A DNA stretch of 64,000 nt, taken from NCBI RefSeq assembly GCF_030546755.1, contig NZ_JAUOPE010000003.1, positions 186,001-250,000 of the forward strand. Reading direction: 5' to 3'. Numbering within the stretch: position 1 is the stretch's first letter; every line of letters starts with the position of its first letter. The notes under the pieces are model-generated. The model was not told the origin of the DNA. It worked only from the letters and a program-made list of their open reading frames with translations, and ran no database searches. The DNA comes from Colwellia sp. 1_MG-2023. GTDB taxonomy: Bacteria; Pseudomonadota; Gammaproteobacteria; Enterobacterales; Alteromonadaceae. Positions 8,330 through 16,716 of the stretch are shown here, in pieces. The translations under genes and the position numbers were made by a program.

Positions 8330-9292
8330 TTATTCATCTTTATTTTTTGTCGCTTGCACGTGTTTAAACAGGTCATTACTGTTTTCAATAAATTCATCGA
8401 CATTATTGCTTGGCGCTAACATAAAGTTTGGCGTTAACAAGGTTGAATTAAATTGTGGTCTGACACTAAACTCAGGCTTTTTACTCAGTTGGATCAGGAA
8501 GGTACCGCCAAATAATAACGTTGTTAGAGAAGCTGCAACGACTACTCTTCTCACTTTACTCATATGGAAACCTATATGGCAATTTAGCCAAAATAAACAA
8601 AAAGCTAAAGCTATAGGCAGTACGATGATCAAATGAGGCATGAAAGATTGGCTTGATGTATTGAAATTTACCAATGCTTCAAGAAAATCAATTACCCAAC
8701 TTAAATTATAAAAAACAAAACAAATACCTAATTGCGTAAAAACTCGCGCGTCATGCTTGGTTAAATGCGACACTAAGGCAACGGCTGCTGGCCAAATGGC
8801 AAACATTAAAGTTATACCGACCGCCGGTACAAATAATTGGGTAAAGTTTACTTCTTTAGGGTTATTTAAAAAGAACATCCAACCGGTTAACAGTGCAAAT
8901 ATCACGACGTTAATAGTCAACACTAGTGGCTGTTTAGTTAAGTTGATTAAGTTTTCAAATGGACTCAGCGTGATACTGTCAACAACAGGATGATGAGGGA
9001 AAACAATTCGGATCTGGCTTTTACCTATGGTGACAACATCACCAGAATGAATAATATGGCCATTGGCGGGTTTTTTTCCTTCCCCCAAAAAACAGCCATT
9101 TATACTATTTAAATCAACCACTCGCCAATTTTCACCGTCAAATTCTATTGATAAGTGCTCAGCACAAACATGGGGGTCGGATAAAATAATATCGCTATGA
9201 TAGCCACGACCAATGCTAATGCTATTCTTATTGAATTTATGACGGCCTAATAATTTTTGACCTCGGCTGATCTCTTCGATAATTATTTCCAT
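8330..9292 (-). CDS. FHA-domain membrane protein
   Basis: 320 residues. The N-terminal forkhead-associated domain (about 1-100) has the core motifs SIGRGYHSDIIL, the VCAEHLSIEF strand and the DLNSINGCFL loop, which bind phosphothreonine peptides in other FHA proteins. About five hydrophobic helices follow (residues 128-265), then a short cytoplasmic-looking tail. Its start overlaps the end of the upstream protease gene by 10 bases, so the two are translationally coupled. No Ser/Thr kinase is visible in the window. The FHA call is firm; the phosphopeptide partner and role are unknown. Confidence 0.75.
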   Translation of the reverse strand: MEIIIEEISRGQKLLGRHKFNKNSISIGRGYHSDIILSDPHVCAEHLSIEFDGENWRVVDLNSINGCFLGEGKKPANGHIIHSGDVVTIGKSQIRIVFPHHPVVDSITLSPFENLINLTKQPLVLTINVVIFALLTGWMFFLNNPKEVNFTQLFVPAVGITLMFAIWPAAVALVSHLTKHDARVFTQLGICFVFYNLSWVIDFLEALVNFNTSSQSFMPHLIIVLPIALAFCLFWLNCHIGFHMSKVRRVVVAASLTTLLFGGTFLIQLSKKPEFSVRPQFNSTLLTPNFMLAPSNNVDEFIENSNDLFKHVQATKNKDE

Positions 9293-10536
9293 GAGACAGA
9301 CTCCATAAATTTCTTAGTAAACGCTTGCGCACTTTTTTGTGAAATACCTGCGAAGGTGAAGTGACTTAACAGAGCTTGGTCATGTCTGTCTATTGAAACT
9401 CCTAGATAAATAACATCGTATAAGTCGGAAAAGCCTTTATAGGCTCGTGTACAAAAAACGGCTTTATTATTAATTTTTTGGTGCTCGGGCATGATAATGT
9501 CATGTTGACATTCAAACTCTGAAACATCATCTTTGCCAGCTTTATTGCCTGGCATTACACGGGCAATCTGGCGTTGAAATAATTGATAAAACTTAGTGTC
9601 TGTTAACTTTTTCGCTTGCATGAAACGGTATTCCATTTCTAAAGAACCAGTGAAAAAATTACTAGCGATATAAGTGTTTTCATCTAACGAACAGTTGGCG
9701 ACTGCAAGCATAATAAGCGCGTCATCTTTATCAGCGTTTGATTCTCCCCAGCAACGAATAAAAGGTACATCAATAGTAGGTATCAAACCTTCACCCAGCT
9801 TTTTCAATTGCCAGTCACTTTTTAATAAGGTTTCAACCAATTCTTTTTGATTGGCAAGCAGTTGGCTCTCCATTTGTTCATCGATGGTTAACAAGTCTCC
9901 TTGCTGATATTGAGAAATTAATGCTAATAATTTGTCATGAGGAACTAAGAAGCCGATTTGATTGCCTGATGTGGCAACATTGACACCTACTACTTGAGTA
10001 TCTTTGTTGACAACAGGGCCACCACTCATGCCTGAGTTGACCGAGCCAGTAAAATGGATGCGGTCGTTAAAAGATTCTTTTTTAAGTCCGTTATAAGTAC
10101 CCGGAACGACTATCATGCCTAGATCATGAGGATTTCCTAACGAATAAAGTTCTTCACCTTTTACGGGAATACTTTGCGAGATTTCAAAAAACGGCATTTC
10201 ACCATCTACTTCTCGTTTAACTAGTGCTAAGTCATTGATAACATCAATGCTTTTTAACGTAAGCAGTGCTTTATTACCTTTATTATCTAAATACTCAATA
10301 CGGTATTTTTCAGGATGTCGAGCAAAGCTAGAAATAACATGATAATTCGTCGCAATTAATCCATCACTGCTAATTTGAAAACCTGAACCAATGGACGATT
10401 TTTCTCCACTGGCTTTATCAATTAACCTTATTTGATAAAGCGATGGCGCAAGTTGTTTGAAAATGGTTTCTGCTTGTTCAACAGCAACACTGATCTGGCT
10501 GACCAGTATTAGAAACAAACCTATTAAGCCTTTCAT
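9283..10536 (-). CDS. Secreted trypsin-like serine protease (S1 family, no PDZ)
   Basis: 417 residues with a signal peptide (1-18, ending VSQISVA). A chymotrypsin-fold domain carries the catalytic triad at His66 (ATNYHVIS), Asp102 (INDLALVK) and Ser170 (NSGMSGGPVV). The body resembles the protease domain of DegP/DegS, but no PDZ domain follows. Instead there are about 200 residues of unrecognised sequence with several cysteines (RCWGES, ANCSLDE, FECQHD, VFCTRAY), which could form periplasmic disulfides. It is the first gene of an operon with the FHA membrane protein, suggesting a membrane-associated proteolysis or signalling unit. No substrate can be inferred. Confidence 0.75.
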   Translation of the reverse strand: MKGLIGLFLILVSQISVAVEQAETIFKQLAPSLYQIRLIDKASGEKSSIGSGFQISSDGLIATNYHVISSFARHPEKYRIEYLDNKGNKALLTLKSIDVINDLALVKREVDGEMPFFEISQSIPVKGEELYSLGNPHDLGMIVVPGTYNGLKKESFNDRIHFTGSVNSGMSGGPVVNKDTQVVGVNVATSGNQIGFLVPHDKLLALISQYQQGDLLTIDEQMESQLLANQKELVETLLKSDWQLKKLGEGLIPTIDVPFIRCWGESNADKDDALIMLAVANCSLDENTYIASNFFTGSLEMEYRFMQAKKLTDTKFYQLFQRQIARVMPGNKAGKDDVSEFECQHDIIMPEHQKINNKAVFCTRAYKGFSDLYDVIYLGVSIDRHDQALLSHFTFAGISQKSAQAFTKKFMESVSWK

Positions 10537-10667
10537 TTACTATCCTTTTTATTTACCACAAGACTATTGTGCCATTGTTGCAGTAATTGTCATTAATTAT
10601 CGGCACAAATTAGTCGATGAAATAGTATAACAAAGTACATTAGTACAAAAATGATTAATGTTTACTA

Positions 10668-10931
10668 GGGCGTGTTGATCTTTCGCGATGATTTTTGCAA
10701 CTGTTTGTTTGGTATTTATACAAAGCATTGCGAATGATATGTGGTTATTCCACCTCAATGAGCAAAAATGCAGTAGAAATGACAAACAAACGTTGCCCGA
10801 AGGGTTCAATTAAAAGCCATTTTTTATTCGTTGTTCGCTATTTACATGGAACAACCATGCTACTTAACTCACGCCTTGAATAAATGGCTTTTATTTTGAA
10901 CAAAATTTAACCTCGAAAGGTCAACACGCCC
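10668..10931 (+). mobile_element. MITE copy 2 (shorter relative)
   Basis: 264-bp element with ends GGGCGTGTTGATCTTTCG (10668-10685) and CGAAAGGTCAACACGCCC (10914-10931) and flanking TA at 10666-10667 and 10932-10933. The interior aligns with copy 1 in the same orientation (GGTATTTATACAA, TGGTTATTCCAC, ACAAACG, CCGAAGG, GAACAAAATTTAACCTCGAAAG), but about 50 bases of the centre are missing. It lies between the protease promoter and the TonB receptor promoter. Confidence 0.75.
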
Positions 10932-11049
10932 TAGTGTTAGCTGATAAAAAGTGGGGTTATATTCTCATAAATAGGTGTTAAATTTAATCTAGATTCACAC
11001 TTATATGTAACAATTTTATAGGCTATTAATCTTTTATAAATCAGCGGGT

Positions 11050-11063
11050 TTGATGTATATCAA
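11050..11063 (+). promoter_or_regulatory. FNR-type box upstream of the TonB-dependent receptor
   Basis: TTGATGTATATCAA is a perfect TTGAT-N4-ATCAA site. Its centre is about 41.5 bases before a plausible start of transcription near 11098, the class II activator position. Confidence 0.65.
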
Positions 11064-11080
11064 GTTTGTAGTTGATTATC

Positions 11081-11097
11081 TGCGACATTATGTCGCA
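11081..11097. promoter_or_regulatory. 17-bp perfect palindrome over the putative -10
   Basis: TGCGACAT-T-ATGTCGCA is an exact 8+1+8 inverted repeat that contains the likely -10 hexamer CATTAT (11086-11091). I do not recognise the binding protein; the placement suits a repressor. Confidence 0.6.
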
Positions 11098-11171
11098 CTT
11101 TCTCATGTTCTCTTTGTTTTCATATTTATTTACTTACAAAATAACCCTAATTAAAACAGCTAAGTGATTTA

Positions 11172-13454
11172 TTGATGAAATATCCCCAAAAATTTTTCCG
11201 AATTAAAGCAAGTGCATTTGCCGTTAAAACGGTATTGCTTACCGCGTCTATTTTTTCTAACCAAAGTTGGGCTGAAGAACTTAAAGTTATTGAAAAAGAG
11301 AAACTAAAAAATATCGAAGTGATCACTATAACCAATCAACGTCATCATCTTGGATTAGAAAATAACGAAAGTTACGCCCAAGGTAAAACTACGGAGCCTG
11401 ATTTAGCTAATTGGTTAACCTCTGTGCCGGGAGCTAATGTAAATTCGAATGGGCCGGTCACGGGGATTGCTCAATATCGTGGTCTTTATGGCGATAGAAT
11501 ATCTGCAACTTTAAATGGGCATACGATAATCGGTGCAGGTCCAAATGCCATGGATACTCCGTTAAGTTATTCAACGCCATTAATTGTTGATGCTATGACT
11601 GTATATCGAGGTATTGCACCTGTTTCCGTAGGAATGAACACCTTAGGTGGCGCTATTGATATTACAATGCGCAAAGCAGAGGCAACTCATAACCATAATT
11701 GGCAAACCACGGGCGATATTCAAACCGGTATTCGAAGCAATAATAACGCGGGCACGTTATCTTCTGTCGTCAATCTTGCTAAGGGAGATTTTGCTGGTTT
11801 GTTTTATGGCAATTGGCAAGCAGGCGATAGTATGGAAAGTGGCAAAGGAGATGAAATATCGCCAACAGATTTTGAAAAACGCCAATTTGGCACCGACTTA
11901 CGCTTTTTTGGCAACGCAAGTGAAGCGGGATTTACTTACCACTATACCGATACTCAAGATTCAGGCACGCCAGCTTTGCCCATGGATATTGAATATATTT
12001 TTAGTCATCGCTTGAACTTAGATGGTCAGTTGATGCTAGGGGCTTGGCAAGCTAATTGGTTATTAGGTTACATTGATGCTGATCATGGCATGACAAACTT
12101 TTTGATGCGAACCAATGATGACCCTACGAAATACCGACGCAATAACGCCAGTGCAACAACAACCGATTTTAAGTTAACGCTTGAACAAACGTTTTCATAT
12201 GGCGATTTACGTATCGGTGTTGATGGATACTTAGCTGAGCATGATTCAGTGATCACAAATCCCAATAATATGATGTTCGAGGTCGTTAACTTTAATGGTG
12301 TTGAAGACAATCGTTTTGGGGCTTTCATTGAGTGGCACCAACAATATGATGCTACCCAAGTTCAATTAGGACTTCGTTATAAACGTGCCGAAGCCAATGC
12401 TGACGAAGTTGCTACTTCAATGGCAATGATGATGCAGATGCCAAACGATATGGATATGGATATGGGCATGGGTAATGACATGGACATGGATAGTGGTATG
12501 GGCATGGATGACAACATGGACATAAATGATGGTATGGATATGGATGGCGCTATGCCAATGCCGACTATGTCAGAACTTGCAATTGATTTACGTGATGGAT
12601 TTAATCATGCCGATAGAAGTGTTACTGACAACAATGTTGATATTGCTTTAAGTATCGATACCCAATTAAGTGACATGTTGTCACTGTACATTGGCTTAGG
12701 TTTAAAAAATAGAGCACCTTCTTATCAAGAAAGATATTTATGGACTCCAATGGAAGCTACCGGAGGTCTGGCTGACGGTAATACTTATATTGGTAATATT
12801 AATCTTAAATCTGAAACGGCCCAACAATTAGATTTAGGTTTAACCTATCAATCAAAAAGTGCTCGTTTTGCCCCACATATTTTCTATCAAAAAATTGATG
12901 ATTACATTCAAGGTATCCCTTTAGGGATGAATGATATGTCGGCAAGTATGATGGCGAATATGATGTCTGGCGATGACAACCCGCTACAGTTTAATAACGT
13001 TGATGCCAAATTATACGGTGTCGATCTAGATGGGTATGTTCAAGTTGATGAGCATTTTCGTATTTCGGCGATTGTAAGCTATGTAAGGGGCGAACGTCGT
13101 GATATTAGTGATAACTTGTACCGTATTGCACCGTTAAACGGTCAAGTGAATGCGAGCTTTTCAAATGAAAACTGGTCAACGAATCTTGCATTTGTCTTTG
13201 CTGACTCTACGGATAATGTTTCTGTGACAAATGATGAACAAACGAGTGCTGGCTACGGGTTAATTAATGTTGACTTACAGTATTATGTTAATAATCAAAT
13301 CACCTTAAGAGCAGGCGTAGATAATGTCTTTGACAAAGAATATCGGAATCATTTAGGTGGTTACAATCGGGTTAAAGGAACGGATATTTCTGTAATGGAC
13401 AGACTTCCGTCTGAAGGAATAAGTGGTTGGGCTGAGTTGACCTATACTTTTTAA
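11172..13454 (+). CDS. TonB-dependent outer-membrane receptor with Met/Asp-rich insert
   Basis: 760-residue TonB-dependent transporter for uptake across the outer membrane. It has a signal peptide (about 1-34, ending SNQSWA) and a plug domain (about residues 60-165) with VPGANVNSNGPVTGIAQYRG, AGPNAMDTPL and VYRGIAPV. The 22-strand barrel includes DNVFDKEYRNHLGGYNRV near the end and finishes with an aromatic C-terminus (LTYTF*). An insert at residues 417-466, an extracellular loop by position, is built from repeats of Met, Asp and Gly such as DMDMDMGMGND. Such Met/Asp runs could bind Cu(I)/Ag(I) or other metals, but the substrate is unknown. feoAB lies downstream behind its own promoter. FNR-type control is suggested by the upstream site. 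Confidence 0.85.
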   Translation: MMKYPQKFFRIKASAFAVKTVLLTASIFSNQSWAEELKVIEKEKLKNIEVITITNQRHHLGLENNESYAQGKTTEPDLANWLTSVPGANVNSNGPVTGIAQYRGLYGDRISATLNGHTIIGAGPNAMDTPLSYSTPLIVDAMTVYRGIAPVSVGMNTLGGAIDITMRKAEATHNHNWQTTGDIQTGIRSNNNAGTLSSVVNLAKGDFAGLFYGNWQAGDSMESGKGDEISPTDFEKRQFGTDLRFFGNASEAGFTYHYTDTQDSGTPALPMDIEYIFSHRLNLDGQLMLGAWQANWLLGYIDADHGMTNFLMRTNDDPTKYRRNNASATTTDFKLTLEQTFSYGDLRIGVDGYLAEHDSVITNPNNMMFEVVNFNGVEDNRFGAFIEWHQQYDATQVQLGLRYKRAEANADEVATSMAMMMQMPNDMDMDMGMGNDMDMDSGMGMDDNMDINDGMDMDGAMPMPTMSELAIDLRDGFNHADRSVTDNNVDIALSIDTQLSDMLSLYIGLGLKNRAPSYQERYLWTPMEATGGLADGNTYIGNINLKSETAQQLDLGLTYQSKSARFAPHIFYQKIDDYIQGIPLGMNDMSASMMANMMSGDDNPLQFNNVDAKLYGVDLDGYVQVDEHFRISAIVSYVRGERRDISDNLYRIAPLNGQVNASFSNENWSTNLAFVFADSTDNVSVTNDEQTSAGYGLINVDLQYYVNNQITLRAGVDNVFDKEYRNHLGGYNRVKGTDISVMDRLPSEGISGWAELTYTF

Positions 13455-13480
13455 CTAGCCGCTTGTTGCTCAGTTTACTT

Positions 13481-13516
13481 GCTTGCGATGCTGACACTAA
13501 CATCGCAAGCATTTTT
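13481..13516 (+). terminator. Terminator of the TonB-dependent receptor gene
   Basis: GCTTGCGATG (13481-13490) pairs with CATCGCAAGC (13501-13510) around a 10-base loop, followed by ATTTTT. Confidence 0.8.
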
Positions 13517-13610
13517 AGGGTTAACCATATTAAAAATTACGTCGACGCCCCTGATTTTAATTAAGCAAAAACGATCTTTTATTGCTCAACTTTTTATTTT
13601 CAAGTAATAT

Positions 13611-13629
13611 GAATGATAATCATTATTAT
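13611..13629 (+). promoter_or_regulatory. Fur box upstream of feoAB
   Basis: GAATGATAATCATTATTAT matches the 19-bp Fur consensus GATAATGATAATCATTATC closely, with the inner TGATAATCATTA core intact. It lies 18 bases before the feoA ATG, consistent with iron repression of feoAB. Confidence 0.85.
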
Positions 13630-13646
13630 TAATATGTTAGGCTGAT

Positions 13647-13871
13647 ATGACGCTTTCACAATTAGCACGCGCTCAACGTGCTGTCATTCGTAAACTTCCT
13701 GAAAACTTTGACTTAACAACTAAGTTGATAGAGCAAGGTTTTGCCCTTAAAACGGAAGTGACGCTTGCACATAAAGCCCCATTTAATGGCCCGATTGCCT
13801 ATAATCTTCACGGTACCAAAATTTGCATTGCCCCGAGTGTTGCCCAGCAAATAGGGATCGAAATCGTCTAA
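13647..13871 (+). CDS. feoA: Ferrous iron transport protein FeoA
   Basis: 74-residue SH3-like cytoplasmic partner of FeoB. The sequence opens MTLSQLARAQRAVIRKL and includes a KTEVTLAHKAPFNGPIAYNLHGTK-like body (residues 38-60) ending in the IAPSVAQQIGIEIV strand, the usual FeoA pattern. The short length is normal. Its TAA overlaps the feoB ATG (TAATG), so the two are translationally coupled. A Fur box precedes it. Confidence 0.9.
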   Translation: MTLSQLARAQRAVIRKLPENFDLTTKLIEQGFALKTEVTLAHKAPFNGPIAYNLHGTKICIAPSVAQQIGIEIV

Positions 13872-16063
13872 TGTCTCATCAATTACATATTGCTTTAGTT
13901 GGCTTTGCTAATTCAGGAAAAAGTACTTTCTTTAATGCCTTAAGTGGTGCAAAACAAAAAACAGGAAATTGGTCGGGTGTAACGGTTGCGACAAAGCAGC
14001 AGACGTTTTTATTCAATGGTCAAGAAACCTTGTTAACTGATTTACCAGGTATTAGTTCATTATCAGCACGCACCAATCAAGGAAAAGATTTATCTATAAC
14101 GCAAAATTTTCTCAAAGAAGAAAAAATTGATTGCTTAATTAATATTGTCGACGCAACTCAATTAAAACGTCAGCTGTACCTAACCACTCAATTGTTGGAG
14201 TTAGGTTTACCCGTTTTAGTCGTACTTAATAAAATTGACAGAAAAGAAGCTGCAAATGTTGATACGGCATTGATGTCAAAAGCGCTTGGTTGTCCTGTGA
14301 TTATCGGCAATAGCTTAAAGCGAAATATTACGGAAAAAGTTGCGGAGGTATTGCAATCTACCCCTACTAAATCGACACAAATAAAAGCTCTTAATTTACC
14401 TGAAGATGTTATCGTTTCGCAAAAAGCAGACAATGTTCACTTACATCAATTAGAGCAGGGTGATTGTAACTCTGCAGGCTGTAATGCAAAAAATGATAAT
14501 GCGCTTGCGATCATGCAGGCACGTTATGAATTTATTCAACAGTTATTAACTCAGGTGCAAAATCCTAGCGAAAGTACGACTCGTTTTAGCGATAAATTAG
14601 ATCAGGTTATTTTACACCCTTGGCTTGGTGTACCGGTATTTCTTGGCATGATGTATTTATTGTTTATGTTTGCCATCAACGTAGGTAGTGCCTTTATCGA
14701 TTTTTTTGATATTTTAGCGGGCGCGATATTTGTTGATTATCCACAGCAATGGCTAGCAGAACTTGGTACACCACAATGGATATTAACCATTATCGAAGGC
14801 GCGGGCTTGGGCTTGCAAACAGTCGCCACTTTTATTCCGGTAATTGCCTGTTTGTTTATTGGTTTATCGATATTAGAAAGTAGTGGTTATTTAGCACGGG
14901 CGGCATTTGTTGTTGATTCTGCCATGCAAAGAATTGGCTTGCCTGGTAAAGCGTTTGTGCCATTAATTGTTGGTTTTGGTTGTACTGTGCCAGCCGTTAT
15001 GTCGGCGCGTATTCTCGATAGTGAACGAGAACGCATTACTACGATTATGATGTCTCCTTTTATGTCTTGTGGAGCAAGGTTACCGGTTTATGCGCTCTTT
15101 GCCGCCGCTTTTTTTCCTGAGTCAGGTCAAAATTTAGTATTTTTGCTTTATTTAATTGGTATCGCAGCAGCGTTATTTACCGGACTTCTACTTAAACATA
15201 CCGTATTAATGGGCACTAACTCCGTTAATATTATGGAATTACCTTTATATGAAATACCTAAGCTTTCTTATTTAATTCAACGAGTGACACAACGAACACG
15301 CTCGTTTATTGTTGGTGCCGGAAAAACAATCGTTATTGTGGTGTGTGTTTTAAACTTTTTTAACTCGTTGGGCACTGATGGCAAGTTTGGGCATCATGAC
15401 TCTCAAGACTCCTTATTAAGTCAAAGTGCGCAAGTGGTTACTCCGCTTTTAGCGCCTATGGGCATTAAAGAAGATAACTGGCAAGCGAGTGTTGGGATTA
15501 TCACCGGTATTTTTGCCAAAGAAGCGTTAGTGGCAACGTTTAATAGTTTATATGCCGTACCATCACAAGAAGAAGAAGCGTTATCTTCATTGAGTGATTT
15601 ATGGTCAGCTGCGACAGGTTCTATTAAAGAAAACTTGTTAGGCATTGAAGCGGATGATCCTTTAGGCACTGATATTGGTGATGTTTCAACGATTGAAATT
15701 GCCGCAGAGGAACAAGGAGTAGATGAAACTACTTTTACTGTGATGCAAGCAGCATTTGTTGGAAAAATTGGTGCCTTTAGTTATTTATTGTTTATTCTAC
15801 TTTATACACCGTGTGCCGCGGCAATGGGCGCGATTAAAAGTGAAGTGGGTACACGCTGGGCAAGTTTTGCTGCTTTATGGAGTATTACCTTAGCTTATTT
15901 AGTGGCTACTTTTGTATATCAGCTTGCTACTTTTACTGAAGCTCCACTTATTGCAGGTACCATTTTACTTATGGTGATTAGTGTTTTTGTGGCAATTTAT
16001 AGTTGGCTAAAACGCTTCGGAAAAAATATTTTAACCATACCGACACAAGTGTCTTATCATTAA
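13871..16063 (+). CDS. feoB: Ferrous iron transporter FeoB
   Basis: Inner-membrane Fe(II) transporter with an N-terminal G domain. G1 is GFANSGKST at residues 11-19, G3 is DLPGI and G4 is NKID; a GDI/helical region and a polytopic core with GFGCTVPAVMSARIL and the second gate region follow. The start is placed at 13871, overlapping the feoA stop. A frame-extended ATG at 13823 would add 16 residues with no homology and lie inside feoA. The resulting 730-residue protein lacks a clear FeoC downstream. The middle CNSAGCNAKN segment with two cysteines, before the first membrane helix, is a small oddity. Confidence 0.95.
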   Translation: MSHQLHIALVGFANSGKSTFFNALSGAKQKTGNWSGVTVATKQQTFLFNGQETLLTDLPGISSLSARTNQGKDLSITQNFLKEEKIDCLINIVDATQLKRQLYLTTQLLELGLPVLVVLNKIDRKEAANVDTALMSKALGCPVIIGNSLKRNITEKVAEVLQSTPTKSTQIKALNLPEDVIVSQKADNVHLHQLEQGDCNSAGCNAKNDNALAIMQARYEFIQQLLTQVQNPSESTTRFSDKLDQVILHPWLGVPVFLGMMYLLFMFAINVGSAFIDFFDILAGAIFVDYPQQWLAELGTPQWILTIIEGAGLGLQTVATFIPVIACLFIGLSILESSGYLARAAFVVDSAMQRIGLPGKAFVPLIVGFGCTVPAVMSARILDSERERITTIMMSPFMSCGARLPVYALFAAAFFPESGQNLVFLLYLIGIAAALFTGLLLKHTVLMGTNSVNIMELPLYEIPKLSYLIQRVTQRTRSFIVGAGKTIVIVVCVLNFFNSLGTDGKFGHHDSQDSLLSQSAQVVTPLLAPMGIKEDNWQASVGIITGIFAKEALVATFNSLYAVPSQEEEALSSLSDLWSAATGSIKENLLGIEADDPLGTDIGDVSTIEIAAEEQGVDETTFTVMQAAFVGKIGAFSYLLFILLYTPCAAAMGAIKSEVGTRWASFAALWSITLAYLVATFVYQLATFTEAPLIAGTILLMVISVFVAIYSWLKRFGKNILTIPTQVSYH

Positions 16064-16086
16064 TTTAAATAGATGCTAGCAACTAC

Positions 16087-16117
16087 AAAAAAAGCAGGAC
16101 TTAGTTCTGCTTTTTTT
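16087..16117. terminator. Bidirectional-looking terminator after feoB
   Basis: A7-GCAGGAC-TTA-GTTCTGC-T7: a 7-bp stem with one G-T pair, extended by the A and T runs. Confidence 0.8.
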
Positions 16118-16203
16118 GTCGCTAAAATTGGTTTTCCTTGCCAAGACAAACCTTAGCTTATACTTTAAACGATTGGATAAATTCTTAACAATAAGGAAGG
16201 CTA

Positions 16204-16596
16204 ATGGTTGAGCAAATTGCTGAAAAGTACTTACTATCAAAACCCGAAACCTCCATGTATTATCCGTTTGGAGATGGCGTGAAAGTCTTTCGTGTGAAAG
16301 AAAAAATGTTCGCGACGTTAGCCCTTGGTACCGGAAAAGAAAAAGGTACTAACGGGAAAATGGCAGGTCATTATTGTATCAATTTAAAATGTGATCCAGA
16401 TGAAGCGATTATGTTGCGTGATATCTTTCCATCAGTAATCCCCGGTTATCATATGAATAAAGCGCAATGGAACACGATAATTTTAGATGGTTCAATCCCA
16501 GAAGGTGAAGTTGAGCGGATGATTGATAATTCCTATATGTTAGTGGTTAGTAAAATGACCAAGAAGGATCAAGCATCGATCTTATTGCATGTATAA
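16204..16596 (+). CDS. MmcQ/YjbR family DNA-binding-like protein
   Basis: 130 residues with the cysteine-poor MmcQ/YjbR fold: an N-terminal helix (VEQIAEKYLLSKPETS), then YYPFGDGVKVFRVKEKMFA, KCDPDEAIMLRDIFPSVIPGYHMNKAQWNTI and IDNSYMLVVSKMTKK. Members are small proteins of unknown role with an MmcQ-like DNA-binding fold. The start follows an AAGGAAGGCT ribosome site. Its last 48 codons occur again as decayed copies at 20064 and about 21036, so this locus has been duplicated. Confidence 0.8.
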   Translation: MVEQIAEKYLLSKPETSMYYPFGDGVKVFRVKEKMFATLALGTGKEKGTNGKMAGHYCINLKCDPDEAIMLRDIFPSVIPGYHMNKAQWNTIILDGSIPEGEVERMIDNSYMLVVSKMTKKDQASILLHV

Positions 16597-16716
16597 AGTA
16601 AGTCTGAGGTAAATATTTTTTCTATGGATAATTGTTATTGATTACATTGGCTAAAAACTAATCTATAGTAAGCTTGGTGTTGTCGTCATCCTATTAACAA
16701 TAAAAAGAAATCCATT

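Noticed and set aside
10560-10580. TGGCACAATAG on the minus strand before the protease gene
   Set aside because: The TTG that follows is at the wrong spacing for a -12 element and no NtrC site is near.
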